A stretch of DNA of 64,000 nucleotides from Chitinophagales bacterium (GTDB lineage: Bacteria; Bacteroidota; Bacteroidia; Chitinophagales; Chitinophagaceae). The stretch covers positions 62,001-126,000 of the forward strand of contig JAFLBJ010000001.1 of assembly GCA_017303415.1 (NCBI GenBank), given 5' to 3'. A model generated the notes under the pieces. It was not told the origin of the DNA and ran no database searches. It was given only the letters and a program-made list of their open reading frames with translations. This document shows positions 44,262 to 53,924 of this stretch, in pieces. A program made the position numbers and the translations under genes. Positions within the stretch are counted from its first letter, which is position 1. Each line of letters begins with the position of its first letter.

Positions 44262-44714
44262 ATGAAAAGATGGTTATCCCTTGTCACCCTGGGGCTGCTG
44301 GCCTCGGGAACACAGGCACAACAGGCTAAAACCCGATTGAACCATACCGCTATCTATGTGACCAACCTGGAAAAAAGCGCGGCCTTCTACCGGGATATCA
44401 TTGGACTGGATACCATTCCCGAACCTTTTCATGACGGAAAACATGTGTGGCTGAGCACCGGCCCGGGTAGTGCCTTGCATATCATCTCCGGCGCCCCGGG
44501 ACCGAAAGAATACTACAAAAGCCAACATACCTGCTACTCGGTGCCTTCGATAGAGGTCGTCGTGGAAAAATTGAAAAAAGCTGGGCTAAACTGGGAAGAT
44601 TGGGACGGAAAACCGAATACGATTACCACGAGGGTGGATGGGGTGAAACAACTGTGGTTGCAGGACCCGGATGGGTATTGGGTAGAGGTTAATACAGACA
44701 GACCAGGATTTTAG
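44262..44714 (+). CDS. Exported VOC-family protein
   Basis: About 150 residues from ATG 44262 (MKRWLSLVTLGLLASG, signal peptide ending TQAQ); the upstream open frame runs into the tRNA and is not coding. The VOC fold is clear: LNHTAIYVTNLEKSAAFYRDIIG, then QLWLQDPDGYWVEVN. His in LNHTAIYV and Glu in WVEVN fit metal ligands of glyoxalase I-like enzymes. Export to the periplasm is unusual for glyoxalases but common for Bacteroidota VOC proteins of unknown function. Confidence 0.85.
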   Translation: MKRWLSLVTLGLLASGTQAQQAKTRLNHTAIYVTNLEKSAAFYRDIIGLDTIPEPFHDGKHVWLSTGPGSALHIISGAPGPKEYYKSQHTCYSVPSIEVVVEKLKKAGLNWEDWDGKPNTITTRVDGVKQLWLQDPDGYWVEVNTDRPGF

Positions 44715-44839
44715 GATGGAAGGATTATCTGGATTGATTGTCCCGATTTATTCAATAATTGATCTGCGGATTCCTAGAAAATCGCATAATCCTGAAAATC
44801 CCCCAATCAAGGTTAAAATCCTGGTCGTATTTTCGCGCC

Positions 44840-45490
44840 ATGAAGTTTTATAATCTCTTAATCAAATACCGCCTCCAACTGGGTATCCTCCTGATCGTAT
44901 TTGGTGGCGTAACGAACTATTTTTCAGGGTTTTGGCCTGCTTTTCCCTTGTATTTTGTAGGGCTGATCCTGGTACTGGGCCATTTCTTCTTCGGACCACT
45001 CCGCCTGATCCAGGAACACCTGGAATCGGGTGATATCGAAGCCGCTGAAAAGGTGATCGGTAGCATCAAATTCCCCAACCTGCTGTATAAACCCATTCGC
45101 TCCGTCTATTACACCCTCAAAGGGAACCTGGCCATGATGAAGCAGGATTTTGAAGGGGCAGAAAAGCACATGAAAAAGGGACTCTCGCTCGGCATGCCGA
45201 TGAAGGAAGCGGAAGGGGCAAGTCTGCTGCAAATGGGACTACTCTCCATGCAAAAAAATGACCTGAAACAGGCGGAAAGTTATATCCGCAATGCCATCCG
45301 GGCGGGTCTGCCGGATAAAGAGAACGAAGCCACAGCCTATCTGCAAATGTGCAGCCTGATGATGAACAAACGGGAATTCAGGGCGGCAAAAGACTTTTTC
45401 CGGAAAGCCAAAGCATTAAAACCTACCACCCCACAGATCGTGGATCAGATCAAACAGATCGAGAAGTATATTACAAGGATGCCTGGATAA
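44840..45490 (+). CDS. Membrane-anchored TPR protein
   Basis: About 216 residues from ATG 44840. Two membrane helices near the N-terminus (LGILLIVFGGVTNYF and FPLYFVGLILVLGHFFF) are followed by three or four TPR-like helix pairs: GDIEAAEKVIGSI, GNLAMMKQDFEGAEKHMKKGLSLG, KNDLKQAESYIRNAIRAG and REFRAAKDFFRKAKALKP. TPRs mediate protein-protein contacts, here probably in the cytosol. No partner is evident. Confidence 0.8.
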   Translation: MKFYNLLIKYRLQLGILLIVFGGVTNYFSGFWPAFPLYFVGLILVLGHFFFGPLRLIQEHLESGDIEAAEKVIGSIKFPNLLYKPIRSVYYTLKGNLAMMKQDFEGAEKHMKKGLSLGMPMKEAEGASLLQMGLLSMQKNDLKQAESYIRNAIRAGLPDKENEATAYLQMCSLMMNKREFRAAKDFFRKAKALKPTTPQIVDQIKQIEKYITRMPG

Positions 45491-45496
45491 TTGGTT

Positions 45497-45558
45497 AACC
45501 ACAGAGCCACAGAGGCGCAGAGAATTAATATTCTCTGCGCCTCTGTGGCTTTGTGGTT
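45497..45558. terminator. 29-bp-stem hairpin between convergent genes; repeat-like
   Basis: 45497-45525 (begins AACCACAGAGCCACAGAGG) pairs with 45530-45558 with one G-T pair and a TAAT loop. It separates two convergent genes and can end transcription both ways. The CCACAGAGGC text resembles a repeat seen widely in intergenic regions of related genomes (from memory). Confidence 0.75.
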
Positions 45559-45570
45559 TCAATCTTTCAA

Positions 45571-47121
45571 TTAATTCAGTTTCTCAAAATGCATGTCGAG
45601 CTTCTTCTCCTTCCGGTAGTAATCCACTATCAGCACCTGACCCTGCTTGCCCGGCAATATGAGGGAACGGGAAGCATCTGACTTGGTATTGATCTTGTCG
45701 GTAGTGATCTTGCCTTCATAATAACTGATCGAATTGAAGGTACCCCCACGATAACCTTTCTCCCGCACAAAATCTGAATAACATACACTAAAGGCGGTCT
45801 TGTCTTTGTTTACCTGGGTATAAGCATAGTCAAAACCACCATAGGTGTACTTGATCATCTTACCCAACAATGGAGTGCTGACAAAATCGTACCCGCTTTG
45901 CAACTCTATGCCATTGGAATTTTTGTCGTATATCTTCGCTTCTTTAACATTAAAATCCTTGTCAAACTTAATAAAGATCATATCGGTGATCCTGATCTTG
46001 GTGGTACTCAGACGACTATTACCACCACCCAAAATAGTACTGGCAATACCAAGTGCACTGGCCACTTTCTTATATCCTTCGCCAATGGCGTATATGCTGC
46101 CATCTTCTACCTGAACAATATTATGAAGAAACATATACCCAATCTCATCGATCTTTCCTTTGGAATTTACATCCAGGAATTTCCCCAGGTCAAGACTCCA
46201 AGAGCAATACTTCTCCGACTCGATCTTGCCGGTAGCACTCACCTTCCAGAAACCAAATCCTTTCGACTTGGCCTTCATGATATTGTCATTCAGATCAAAA
46301 AACTCACCATAGATATAAGCCTCTCCTTCATTCAATACCGACATGGTGGATGGGTAGAAACGATATTTTGAATCGGTGGATATTTCAAATAACTTCTTCC
46401 CGTTCTCCAGTGAAAGGCCAATGATCGTTGACTCGGGTCTTTGATCAAGCGCCCCTGAATATTTCAGCACCTCGATATACACCACTCCGTTACTATACCC
46501 CAGATAGTCGCCTACAAACTTCTTGGCATCCTCTGTGGGAATATAGGTCCACTGCTTCTTCTTATCACTACTGAAAAAATCGATCTGAAAAGTATAGTCA
46601 CGGTCCTCCCGGCTGGGCATATTGGATATAAAGCCAAGGCCATCTATCGGATAAAGCCCTTTGAAGTTGTTCTCATCATTGTTGTTGACAAAATAGGTTG
46701 CCGCCAGGTAGCGCTTCTCTTTATTGGTTAGCTGGCGCATATAATTAAACTTCTTTTTGCCGTCCGCTCCGTAAACCTGGTAATCAAGCGTTTTGTCCTC
46801 TTTATTGTAAAAAAGAAAAATCAGATCGGTGCCATTAAAAGACGACTCCAGCATGTTCACCCGCTTATCATCCACAAACTTGACCTCTTTCAGCTTTTTC
46901 AAATTATCATCCGTAATCTGAAGGGTGTACTCATAGTTCTGCTTATCCACTTTATCACTGGCATAAAAGAAATAATATCCCTTTACCTCGCTTCCCTCTT
47001 TAATGGCATCCGTGTTTCGAATATTAATCTTGTACACATTTTCAATAGCGGACAATTGGGCCTTGGCGGAATTCATACCGAACAGGGCCAATAAAAAAAT
47101 GGCAAATATTCCCTTTTTCAT
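45571..47121 (-). CDS. Large exported protein of unknown function (DUF6770-like)
   Basis: About 516 residues from ATG 47121 (MKKGIFAIFLLALFGM, signal peptide ending AKAQ); nine codons are open upstream, overlapping the protease gene. The mature part is beta-rich with propeller-like repeats (KGYYFFYASDKVDKQNYEYTL, TIIGLSLENGKKLFEIS, IYAIGEGYKKVASALG, MIFIKFDKDFNVKEAKIYD). It fits a Bacteroidota family listed as DUF6770, as far as I recall. It sits 10 bp downstream of an M48 protease gene and is likely cotranscribed with it. Confidence 0.7.
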   Translation of the reverse strand: MKKGIFAIFLLALFGMNSAKAQLSAIENVYKINIRNTDAIKEGSEVKGYYFFYASDKVDKQNYEYTLQITDDNLKKLKEVKFVDDKRVNMLESSFNGTDLIFLFYNKEDKTLDYQVYGADGKKKFNYMRQLTNKEKRYLAATYFVNNNDENNFKGLYPIDGLGFISNMPSREDRDYTFQIDFFSSDKKKQWTYIPTEDAKKFVGDYLGYSNGVVYIEVLKYSGALDQRPESTIIGLSLENGKKLFEISTDSKYRFYPSTMSVLNEGEAYIYGEFFDLNDNIMKAKSKGFGFWKVSATGKIESEKYCSWSLDLGKFLDVNSKGKIDEIGYMFLHNIVQVEDGSIYAIGEGYKKVASALGIASTILGGGNSRLSTTKIRITDMIFIKFDKDFNVKEAKIYDKNSNGIELQSGYDFVSTPLLGKMIKYTYGGFDYAYTQVNKDKTAFSVCYSDFVREKGYRGGTFNSISYYEGKITTDKINTKSDASRSLILPGKQGQVLIVDYYRKEKKLDMHFEKLN

Positions 47122-47131
47122 GTTGTGCTTT

Positions 47132-48526
47132 TTATTTATTGAGATCACTCTCTTTTTTAAATTCGTAAAGTCGTTTTAATTCAGTCTTGAAGGCCGGTAT
47201 ATCCTTCATCTGTTCATAATATTTTTTACAGAATGCTGTATTGAGCGCCAGTATCTCGTCTAATTTGATCCGGCCAATCATTCGAAGCAGATTATTGTAG
47301 GTGGATGGATAGGTTTTGTCCTCGGTATCCACCTTTAACCCGAGTTTATGTACCTTCTGATTCAGATAGACATCATTCCAGGCCCTGACAATAGTATAAA
47401 TGGCCGTTTTGTTATCCTGTTCCTTTCCCAGCAGTAGCAAGGCATAATAGAGGTTCCTGCCTAACTGATCATTCCGGTAACACCCTTCCATGATCTCGTA
47501 ATAAAGGTCATGATGCAATTGGTGAAAATAAACAGAATCGACCAGAAAGGTTTTCCCATTCCCAGGATATTTTGCCAGCAGGGGCTCCAGTTGACTGATC
47601 CGTACCATGCAATCCGGATGTGTTTTGAGGGAATCCTCCTCCTTTTTCACCTTGACATCCACCTCCTCCGTCATCTCGCCAAAGATCACAGACTCTTTCT
47701 GTGTCCATCGCTTTTTGAATGCATAATCTGGCAGATTGAATACTTTTTCTACCATTGCCCCGGAGGGGTCAAGGAACAGGGTGTCATCCACCTTATCAAG
47801 TAATAAAAGGGTTTGCCGGGCTGCTCCCGGATCATATCCGGCCTTGATCATCAGGTCGATCGCAAAAGCATCCGCCTGGCTTTCTTTATCACGTCCATGA
47901 CGACGGGTATTGAAGGTGAGTTGTTTGACAAACTTCTCAAACTCGCGGTTCACGCCATACTCCTGAGCCTTTATTCGCTTCAGTTCTGCCTTGAAAGCAT
48001 CACTGTTCACGGTTTCCACAATCTTACGTATGGCTTCCGGTGTATGTTTCAGGTAATAATGCGCGATCTCATGACCCAGCACGAAGACCAGTTCAGCTTC
48101 CGATTGCATGTAATACACTAGTCCGGCATTCAGCGCCAGGGTACCATCGCCCATGCTGACGGCATTGGGCCACCAATCGCGGGAAAAAACAACCCGCAAA
48201 TCAAGCCCTTTCAGGGCAGGTTCGGCACTGGCCAGTTTATCTACCAGTTTTTGCAGGTATTCATAGGACAATTTTTCCGTAACCGGGCTTGCGCTTTTCC
48301 AGAATTTCTCGATTTCGGTAAACTGATCTTTATAAATGCGTTTGTAATCCTCCGCATAGGTCTTGCCTGCACCATTGATGGCGGCCTCTTTTTTTACAAG
48401 TGATTCGTTGAGTAATAGTTGACGCTTAACCGAATCATCTTCAAGAAAGGAATGAAGAGTTTGCCCCTTAGAAAGAAGTGGAGTCAGAAACAGGAGGAGG
48501 CTGATAATTTCGAGCCTTATTTTCAT
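47132..48526 (-). CDS. M48-family zinc metallopeptidase, exported
   Basis: A 464-residue protein with signal peptide (to about residue 22, LSKGQ). The zinc site H152-E-I-A-H156 is followed by the third ligand E215 in ESQADAFAI, typical of M48 (BepA/YfgC-like). The C-terminal about 150 residues may hold helical repeats. BepA-type enzymes act in outer-membrane protein quality control in the periplasm. It is upstream of the large secreted protein with a 10-bp gap, which may be its substrate or helper. Confidence 0.88.
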   Translation of the reverse strand: MKIRLEIISLLLFLTPLLSKGQTLHSFLEDDSVKRQLLLNESLVKKEAAINGAGKTYAEDYKRIYKDQFTEIEKFWKSASPVTEKLSYEYLQKLVDKLASAEPALKGLDLRVVFSRDWWPNAVSMGDGTLALNAGLVYYMQSEAELVFVLGHEIAHYYLKHTPEAIRKIVETVNSDAFKAELKRIKAQEYGVNREFEKFVKQLTFNTRRHGRDKESQADAFAIDLMIKAGYDPGAARQTLLLLDKVDDTLFLDPSGAMVEKVFNLPDYAFKKRWTQKESVIFGEMTEEVDVKVKKEEDSLKTHPDCMVRISQLEPLLAKYPGNGKTFLVDSVYFHQLHHDLYYEIMEGCYRNDQLGRNLYYALLLLGKEQDNKTAIYTIVRAWNDVYLNQKVHKLGLKVDTEDKTYPSTYNNLLRMIGRIKLDEILALNTAFCKKYYEQMKDIPAFKTELKRLYEFKKESDLNK

Positions 48527-48570
48527 GATAATCGGTTCGGGGGCAAAACTAATACTTCTTTTTGAGAGAT

Positions 48571-48591
48571 TTTAGCGCCTTGGCGATTAAA
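48571..48591. repeat. Short hairpin CGCC-TT-GGCG, related to a dispersed repeat
   Basis: TTTAGCGCCTTGGCGATTAA contains CGCC paired with GGCG and TTTA with TAAA. It lies between two minus-strand genes and resembles the GCGCCTTGGCG-type intergenic repeat. Weak as a terminator. Confidence 0.35.
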
Positions 48592-48596
48592 CCCAA

Positions 48597-49055
48597 TTAC
48601 CCGAATATCTCCTCCACCCGCTTCACCCGATAGGCAAAAATATCCTCCAACTGCTTCCGTATAAATAAACGATTGGCCCAATCCCCAATAAACCCAAGGG
48701 GAATTTTATAATGCACAATATCCGTCATTTCCACCCCACCCGGTACTTCCCTGAAATGATGCTGATGATGCCAGAGGGAATAAGGCCCAAAACGCTGTTC
48801 ATCCACAAAATAAGTCCGGTCCCGTACATGCGTGATCTCGGTCATCCAGTACATGGAGATGCCCCCCAAAGGGCTTACCTTGTATTCAATAATTTGCCCC
48901 GGATACATGGTATCCCCATGGTGCCGGGAAATGATCCGGAAATTCATTCGGGCCGGGGTAATGGATTGTAAATTTGCAGGGTTGGAAAAAAAGGCCCAGG
49001 CCACATCGAGGGTGATGGGAATGAACTGGGTTGTCTTGAGATTGTACGTGGCCAT
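48597..49055 (-). CDS. SRPBCC (START-like) family protein
   Basis: A 152-residue soluble protein. The helix-grip fold is suggested by FIPITLDVAWAFFSNPANLQSITP at the start, central strands (GQIIEYKVSPLGGISMYWMTEITHV, FVDEQRFGPYSLWHHQHHF) and a long C-terminal helix (LFIRKQLEDIFAYRVKRVEEIFG). Such proteins bind hydrophobic ligands; some are cell-division or cyclase-related. The ligand is unknown. It is divergent from the helicase gene across 54 bp. Confidence 0.82.
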   Translation of the reverse strand: MATYNLKTTQFIPITLDVAWAFFSNPANLQSITPARMNFRIISRHHGDTMYPGQIIEYKVSPLGGISMYWMTEITHVRDRTYFVDEQRFGPYSLWHHQHHFREVPGGVEMTDIVHYKIPLGFIGDWANRLFIRKQLEDIFAYRVKRVEEIFG

Positions 49056-49109
49056 ATTTTTTGATTTCGCAGATTACACCAATAACTATAACCAGGAGAA
49101 ATTGTTTAG

Positions 49110-52100
49110 ATGTACCAAAAAGAAAAGCTGGAAGCAAAATTCAAGGAGGAATACCAGAAGCTGAACCCGCAGCAACGTGTTGCCGTGGATGCCATTGAAG
49201 GCCCGGTGATGGTGATCGCAGGGCCGGGTACGGGAAAGACACAGATCCTGGCCAGCCGGATCGGTAAGATACTGCTGGATACAGATGCGCGTCCGGAGAA
49301 TATTCTCTGCCTTACCTATACCGAAGCCGGGGTAGTGGCCATGCGCAAAAGATTGCTCCAGTTCATTGGACCTGACTCATACAAAGTAACCATCTCTACC
49401 TTTCATGGTTTTTGCAATGATGTGATTCAGGAAAACCTCAACCTTTTTGAAAAAACGGCCCTCGATCCTATTTCGGACCTGGAGAAAGCAGCTATGTTCA
49501 AAGAGCTGATCGATAGCCTGCCCAAAAACAATCCCCTGAAACGTTACCGGGGCGATGTATATTTTGAGGCCACCCGCCTTCAGAAATTATTCAGTGATAT
49601 GAAGCGGGAGGGTTGGACACCGGCCTTTATGCTGGAACGAATTGATGAATATATCAGCTCCCTGCCCACCCGGGATGAATTTATATATAAGCGAAAATAC
49701 AAGGAGTTCAATCCCGGCGACCCCAAGCAACACCTGATTGATGAGGCGAAAGAAAAAATGGAGACCCTGAAAGCCGCTATCCGGGAATTTGACCGCTTTC
49801 AGGAACTGATGCGGAAAAAGAACCGCTATGACTTTGATGATATGATCAACTGGGTGATCCGCGCCTTTGAAACGAATAAGAACCTGCTGGCGAATTATCA
49901 GGAACAATACCAGTATATCCTGGTGGATGAGTACCAGGATACCAGTGGTACACAAAACCGGATCGTACAACTGCTGATCAATTACTGGGATAAACCCGAT
50001 GTGTTTGTGGTAGGGGATGACGACCAGAGTATCTACCGTTTTCAGGGTGCCAACGTGGAGAATATGCTTGATTTTGCGCAGCAATACCGCGAAGCGCTGA
50101 GCACGGTGGTCCTCACCAATAACTACCGCTCCACGCAACCGATCCTGAATGTTTCCAAAAACCTGATCGAGCGGAATGAAGAACGATTAGTGAAAAAGAT
50201 CGATGGGTTGAGCAAGGACCTGCTTTCTGCCAACGAAAAGATCCGGGAATTGACCCATACCCCTCTCTTATTTGAATATCAAAAAATAAGGGACGAAATG
50301 ATCGGGATCACACTACAGGTGGAAAAACTGGTGAAATCAGGGGTAAACCCGGGGCGTATCGGTATCATTTACCGGGAGAATAAATACGGGGATGAGCTAT
50401 CGGCTTTTTTGCGTCAAAAGGGCATTCCGGTGTACACCAAGCGCAGCCAGAATCTATTTGAGATACCCCTGGCCAGAAAGATCCTCAACATGCTCCGCTA
50501 CCTTGCCGCGGAACATGATACGCCCTACGGTGGCGATGAGTTGCTTTTTGAGATCCTCCATTATCATTGGTTTGGGATCGCCCCGATCGAGATCGCGAAG
50601 CTGAGTATTGAAGTATCTGAAAAGAAATTTTCTGAAGACCCTACTTCCATTCGCCGTTTATTAAGTGAAAAAGCAGGACAACCGGGTCGTGACCTTTTTA
50701 CCCCGGGATTATCGGAACCACTCAGGAATGCAAGCGCCGTTTTGGAAAAATTGATCGGTGCCGTTTCCAATATCACGCTGCAACAGTTGTTTGAAGAATT
50801 GATACGCAGCACGGGATTGTTGCAAAAGGTTGTGGAAAGTCCGAATAAACATGAGGACCTGGAAGTGATCTCGGCACTGTTTGATTTCATACAGGAAGAA
50901 AACCGGAGAGCACCGCGCATGACCCTTCTCGATCTGGTACAACTGACCGACCTGATGGAGAAGGAAGAACTTCGCCTGCCCCTGCCCCGGGTGAGTGGCA
51001 GTGATAAAGGCGTGAACCTGATGACGGCTCATGGTTCCAAGGGACTTGAATTTGAGCATGTCTTTGTGGTGGGGGTCAATGCAAAAAGCTGGGATAAAAA
51101 GAAAGGGGGCAACCGGGATTTCTCACTGCCTGATACACTCTTCTCTTCGCAACCCAAACAATCCGATGAAGAAGAACAAAGACGGTTATTCTATGTGGCC
51201 CTGACCCGTGCCGAACAGCATCTCTATATCTCCTATTCCCTTTTTAAAAATGACGGAAAAGAACAGGAACCTTCCCGTTTCATTGCGGAAATGCTGGAAG
51301 GGCATACCCTGCCTGTGGAAAAAGTGGTGATCGATGAAGCGGTGGAAGATGAGTTCGCGCTCCTGCGCTTCTCCGATGCCCCTCCACCGGAATGGGAACA
51401 GGCCGATGAAGATGTCGTGGGTCGTATGCTGGATAAGTTTACCATGAACGTTACCGCCCTGAACAATTATCTGAACTGTCCGCTGGAATTTTATTTTCGC
51501 AACCTGATCCGTATTCCCTCTCCCAAAAATGAGAATACCGAGTTTGGTTCAGCCGTCCACTATGCGCTGGAACAACTCTTTCGGAAAATGCAGGATGATG
51601 GAAAAGACAGTTTTCCTCCCGTACAGGCCTTTGTGGCCGATTTCGATTGGTATATGCACCGCCACCGTGAGAGTTTTACCCAGGAACAGTTTGACCGCCG
51701 CATCGAATACGGGCATCAGATACTCCCGGCCTATTATGAAAAATACAGTGGTAGTTGGAACAAGATCGTGGCCATTGAACGAAATATCCGAAATGTGGTG
51801 GTTAAAGGAGTACCGCTGAAGGGGAAACTGGACAAACTAGAATTTGATGGCAAGTCAGTGAATGTGGTGGATTATAAGACGGGCAACCCCGACAACGCGA
51901 AAGATAAATTACAACCCCCGAACGATAAATCACCCAACGGAGGTGACTATTGGCGACAAGCGGTTTTTTATAAAATCCTGGTGGACCACTACGAGAGTAA
52001 GGACTGGAAGGTAGTGAGCACTGAATTTGACTTTATTGAGCCGGATAAAAAGAAACAATACCGGAGGGAGAAATTAGTAATCACCCCCGCGGATATCACC

Positions 52101-52214
52101 ACGGTGACCCAACAGATCGTAGAGACCTGGGAGAAGATTCAAAACCGGGACTTCTATACCGGGTGTGGGAAGGAGGATTGCCATTGGTGTGGGTTCGTGA
52201 GGGAAGTAGGTTGA
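49110..52214 (+). CDS. UvrD/PcrA-type helicase fused to a RecB-like nuclease domain
   Basis: A 1034-residue superfamily 1 helicase: Walker A GPGTGKT (38-44), helicase II DEYQDT at about 273, GDDDQSIYRFQGAN, TNNYRST and the C-terminal motifs LMTAHGSKGLEFEHVFV and RRLFYVALTRAE. The last about 250 residues are a PD-(D/E)XK nuclease (KGKLDKLEFD, VNVVDYKTG). Cys790 (LNCPLEF) and Cys1019, Cys1024, Cys1027 surround the nuclease, suggesting a 4Fe-4S staple like that of AddB or Cas4 nucleases, though with different spacing. It is probably a stand-alone repair enzyme; no AddA/RecB partner is in the window. Confidence 0.9.
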   Translation: MYQKEKLEAKFKEEYQKLNPQQRVAVDAIEGPVMVIAGPGTGKTQILASRIGKILLDTDARPENILCLTYTEAGVVAMRKRLLQFIGPDSYKVTISTFHGFCNDVIQENLNLFEKTALDPISDLEKAAMFKELIDSLPKNNPLKRYRGDVYFEATRLQKLFSDMKREGWTPAFMLERIDEYISSLPTRDEFIYKRKYKEFNPGDPKQHLIDEAKEKMETLKAAIREFDRFQELMRKKNRYDFDDMINWVIRAFETNKNLLANYQEQYQYILVDEYQDTSGTQNRIVQLLINYWDKPDVFVVGDDDQSIYRFQGANVENMLDFAQQYREALSTVVLTNNYRSTQPILNVSKNLIERNEERLVKKIDGLSKDLLSANEKIRELTHTPLLFEYQKIRDEMIGITLQVEKLVKSGVNPGRIGIIYRENKYGDELSAFLRQKGIPVYTKRSQNLFEIPLARKILNMLRYLAAEHDTPYGGDELLFEILHYHWFGIAPIEIAKLSIEVSEKKFSEDPTSIRRLLSEKAGQPGRDLFTPGLSEPLRNASAVLEKLIGAVSNITLQQLFEELIRSTGLLQKVVESPNKHEDLEVISALFDFIQEENRRAPRMTLLDLVQLTDLMEKEELRLPLPRVSGSDKGVNLMTAHGSKGLEFEHVFVVGVNAKSWDKKKGGNRDFSLPDTLFSSQPKQSDEEEQRRLFYVALTRAEQHLYISYSLFKNDGKEQEPSRFIAEMLEGHTLPVEKVVIDEAVEDEFALLRFSDAPPPEWEQADEDVVGRMLDKFTMNVTALNNYLNCPLEFYFRNLIRIPSPKNENTEFGSAVHYALEQLFRKMQDDGKDSFPPVQAFVADFDWYMHRHRESFTQEQFDRRIEYGHQILPAYYEKYSGSWNKIVAIERNIRNVVVKGVPLKGKLDKLEFDGKSVNVVDYKTGNPDNAKDKLQPPNDKSPNGGDYWRQAVFYKILVDHYESKDWKVVSTEFDFIEPDKKKQYRREKLVITPADITTVTQQIVETWEKIQNRDFYTGCGKEDCHWCGFVREVG

Positions 52215-52292
52215 TTTCACGGAGAACACGGATGGCGGTTATATTGTTTTCTTAAAATGGGGGAATCCCTGCTAATTGAGTGGGCCATTCTG

Positions 52293-52300
52293 TAAGTTTG
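52293..52300 (+). promoter_or_regulatory. Candidate -7 promoter element (TAAGTTTG)
   Basis: TAAGTTTG matches TAnnTTTG exactly and lies 18 bp before the ATG at 52319. The nearest TTG upstream is at a short spacing of 14 bp, so the promoter is only tentative. Confidence 0.4.
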
Positions 52301-52318
52301 CACTCCACTACCTGAATC

Positions 52319-53755
52319 ATGAAGATCCCTTTTATTGATAGTAGATTACCTAAAGGATGGATATTTTCTATCCTGCTAATCTCTATAATCATCCCAAAAA
52401 TCCTGGTCCTCAGTTCCTGTGCCAACATGATCCCCCCATCTGGCGGCCCCCGCGATTCACTTCCCCCTGTATTGAGAAGTGTGACCCCACCCGACTCAAG
52501 TAAGGGATTTAATACAAGAACCATCACATTTACCTTTGATGAGTATGTGGAGCTGAATGAAGTACAGAAAAATGTGCTGGTCTCCCCCACTCCCGAAGTA
52601 AACCCCCAGATCGAATCGAAGCTGAAAACGGTGACAGTTAAATGGGAGGATACACTCGAGGCCAATACCACCTATTCCATCAATTTTGGGCGGGCGATTC
52701 AGGACATCAACGAGCGTAACCCACTGAGAAATTTTACCTACGTCTTCACCACTGGCCAATACTTCGACTCACTCGAATTCAGGGGCAATGTGATCCTGGC
52801 GGAAACCGGAGGGGTTGATTCTACCCTATTTGTACTCCTTCACCGCACGGGAGAAGATTCGGCCCTGGTCAATAAAAAGCCCCGGTATATGACCCGGGTG
52901 GATAAGAAGGGGGAATTCCTGTTCCGTAACCTTGCCCCCGCCACTTACCATGTGTATGCGCTAAAGGACGATAATGGTATTGGAAAATACTTTTCTACTG
53001 AACAGCTTTTTGCCTTTGCCGATTCACCGGTGGTAGTAAATGATGACTCTACCAGGTCAGTCACCCTTTATGCCTATGCTGTCAAAAGGCCGCCGGAAAC
53101 TTCCAGTTCACCCGCAGCCCAGGCACCTGCAAGACCCAACGAAGTGGCCCGTTTACGCTTTGGCACTTCGCTCACAGGCGCGGTACAGGACCTGCTCCTA
53201 CCCTTTTCGCTTCAATTCACGGTTCCCTTAAAAACATTTGACCCAACCCTGGTTAAGGTCAGCACGGATACCAGCTTTAATCCCGTTGCCGGATATACCT
53301 GGGAACTGGATACCTTAAAACAAAAAGCCACCCTGATCACCAATCTGCGGGAGGACACGCGGTATAATATCATTTTGGAAAAAGAATTTGGAACCGATAC
53401 CCTTGGGCAGCAATTATTAAAATCAGATACGCTTACCTTCCAGACACGGCGTCAATCCGAATATGGTTCGCTCCGTATCCGGCTGAAAAATGCGGACAGC
53501 CTGCAGCGGCCTGTGGTCCTTATCAGCCAGAGTGGAAGACTGGTAAAATCAGCCTCGCTCGCCAAGGGTGAATTCTTTACCCCCCTCTTCCTGCCCGGCA
53601 ATTATGAACTCGCCCTGCTCTATGACCGGAACAACAATGGTCAATGGGATCCCGGAGAGTTTTTTGGAAAACGAATTCAACCCGAGATCGTAAAACCGGT
53701 GAAAGAGAAATTGGTGGTGCGGCCGAGTTGGGAAAATGAAATTGACCTGGATTAA
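52319..53755 (+). CDS. Lipoprotein with Big_5/Ig-like domains
   Basis: A 478-residue protein: membrane leader and lipobox LSSC (about residue 34), then MIPPSGGPRDS. The N-terminal Ig-like domain (about 45-140: PPVLRSVTPPDSSKG, ITFTFDEYVEL, SPTPEVNPQIESKLKTVTV) is the Big_5 type. A SusE-like or CarboxypepD-like region follows (GEFLFRNLAPATYHVYALKDDNG), and a C-terminal part has DRNNNGQWDPGEF. Members are outer-membrane-linked in Bacteroidota, with unknown function. Confidence 0.82.
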   Translation: MKIPFIDSRLPKGWIFSILLISIIIPKILVLSSCANMIPPSGGPRDSLPPVLRSVTPPDSSKGFNTRTITFTFDEYVELNEVQKNVLVSPTPEVNPQIESKLKTVTVKWEDTLEANTTYSINFGRAIQDINERNPLRNFTYVFTTGQYFDSLEFRGNVILAETGGVDSTLFVLLHRTGEDSALVNKKPRYMTRVDKKGEFLFRNLAPATYHVYALKDDNGIGKYFSTEQLFAFADSPVVVNDDSTRSVTLYAYAVKRPPETSSSPAAQAPARPNEVARLRFGTSLTGAVQDLLLPFSLQFTVPLKTFDPTLVKVSTDTSFNPVAGYTWELDTLKQKATLITNLREDTRYNIILEKEFGTDTLGQQLLKSDTLTFQTRRQSEYGSLRIRLKNADSLQRPVVLISQSGRLVKSASLAKGEFFTPLFLPGNYELALLYDRNNNGQWDPGEFFGKRIQPEIVKPVKEKLVVRPSWENEIDLD

Positions 53756-53924
53756 GGGATAGGAGGATGGAGAGGATTAATTTTGAATACTTCGCATATC
53801 TTGTAGAAAGAGTGCCTGGGGGTGATGATAATTATTAAATAATGATGAAATTTGCCCTGGAAAAAATGGATAGGAAACCAGAATAATCCTAAAAATCAAT
53901 TCTCCAAATCAACCAATCCAGGTA

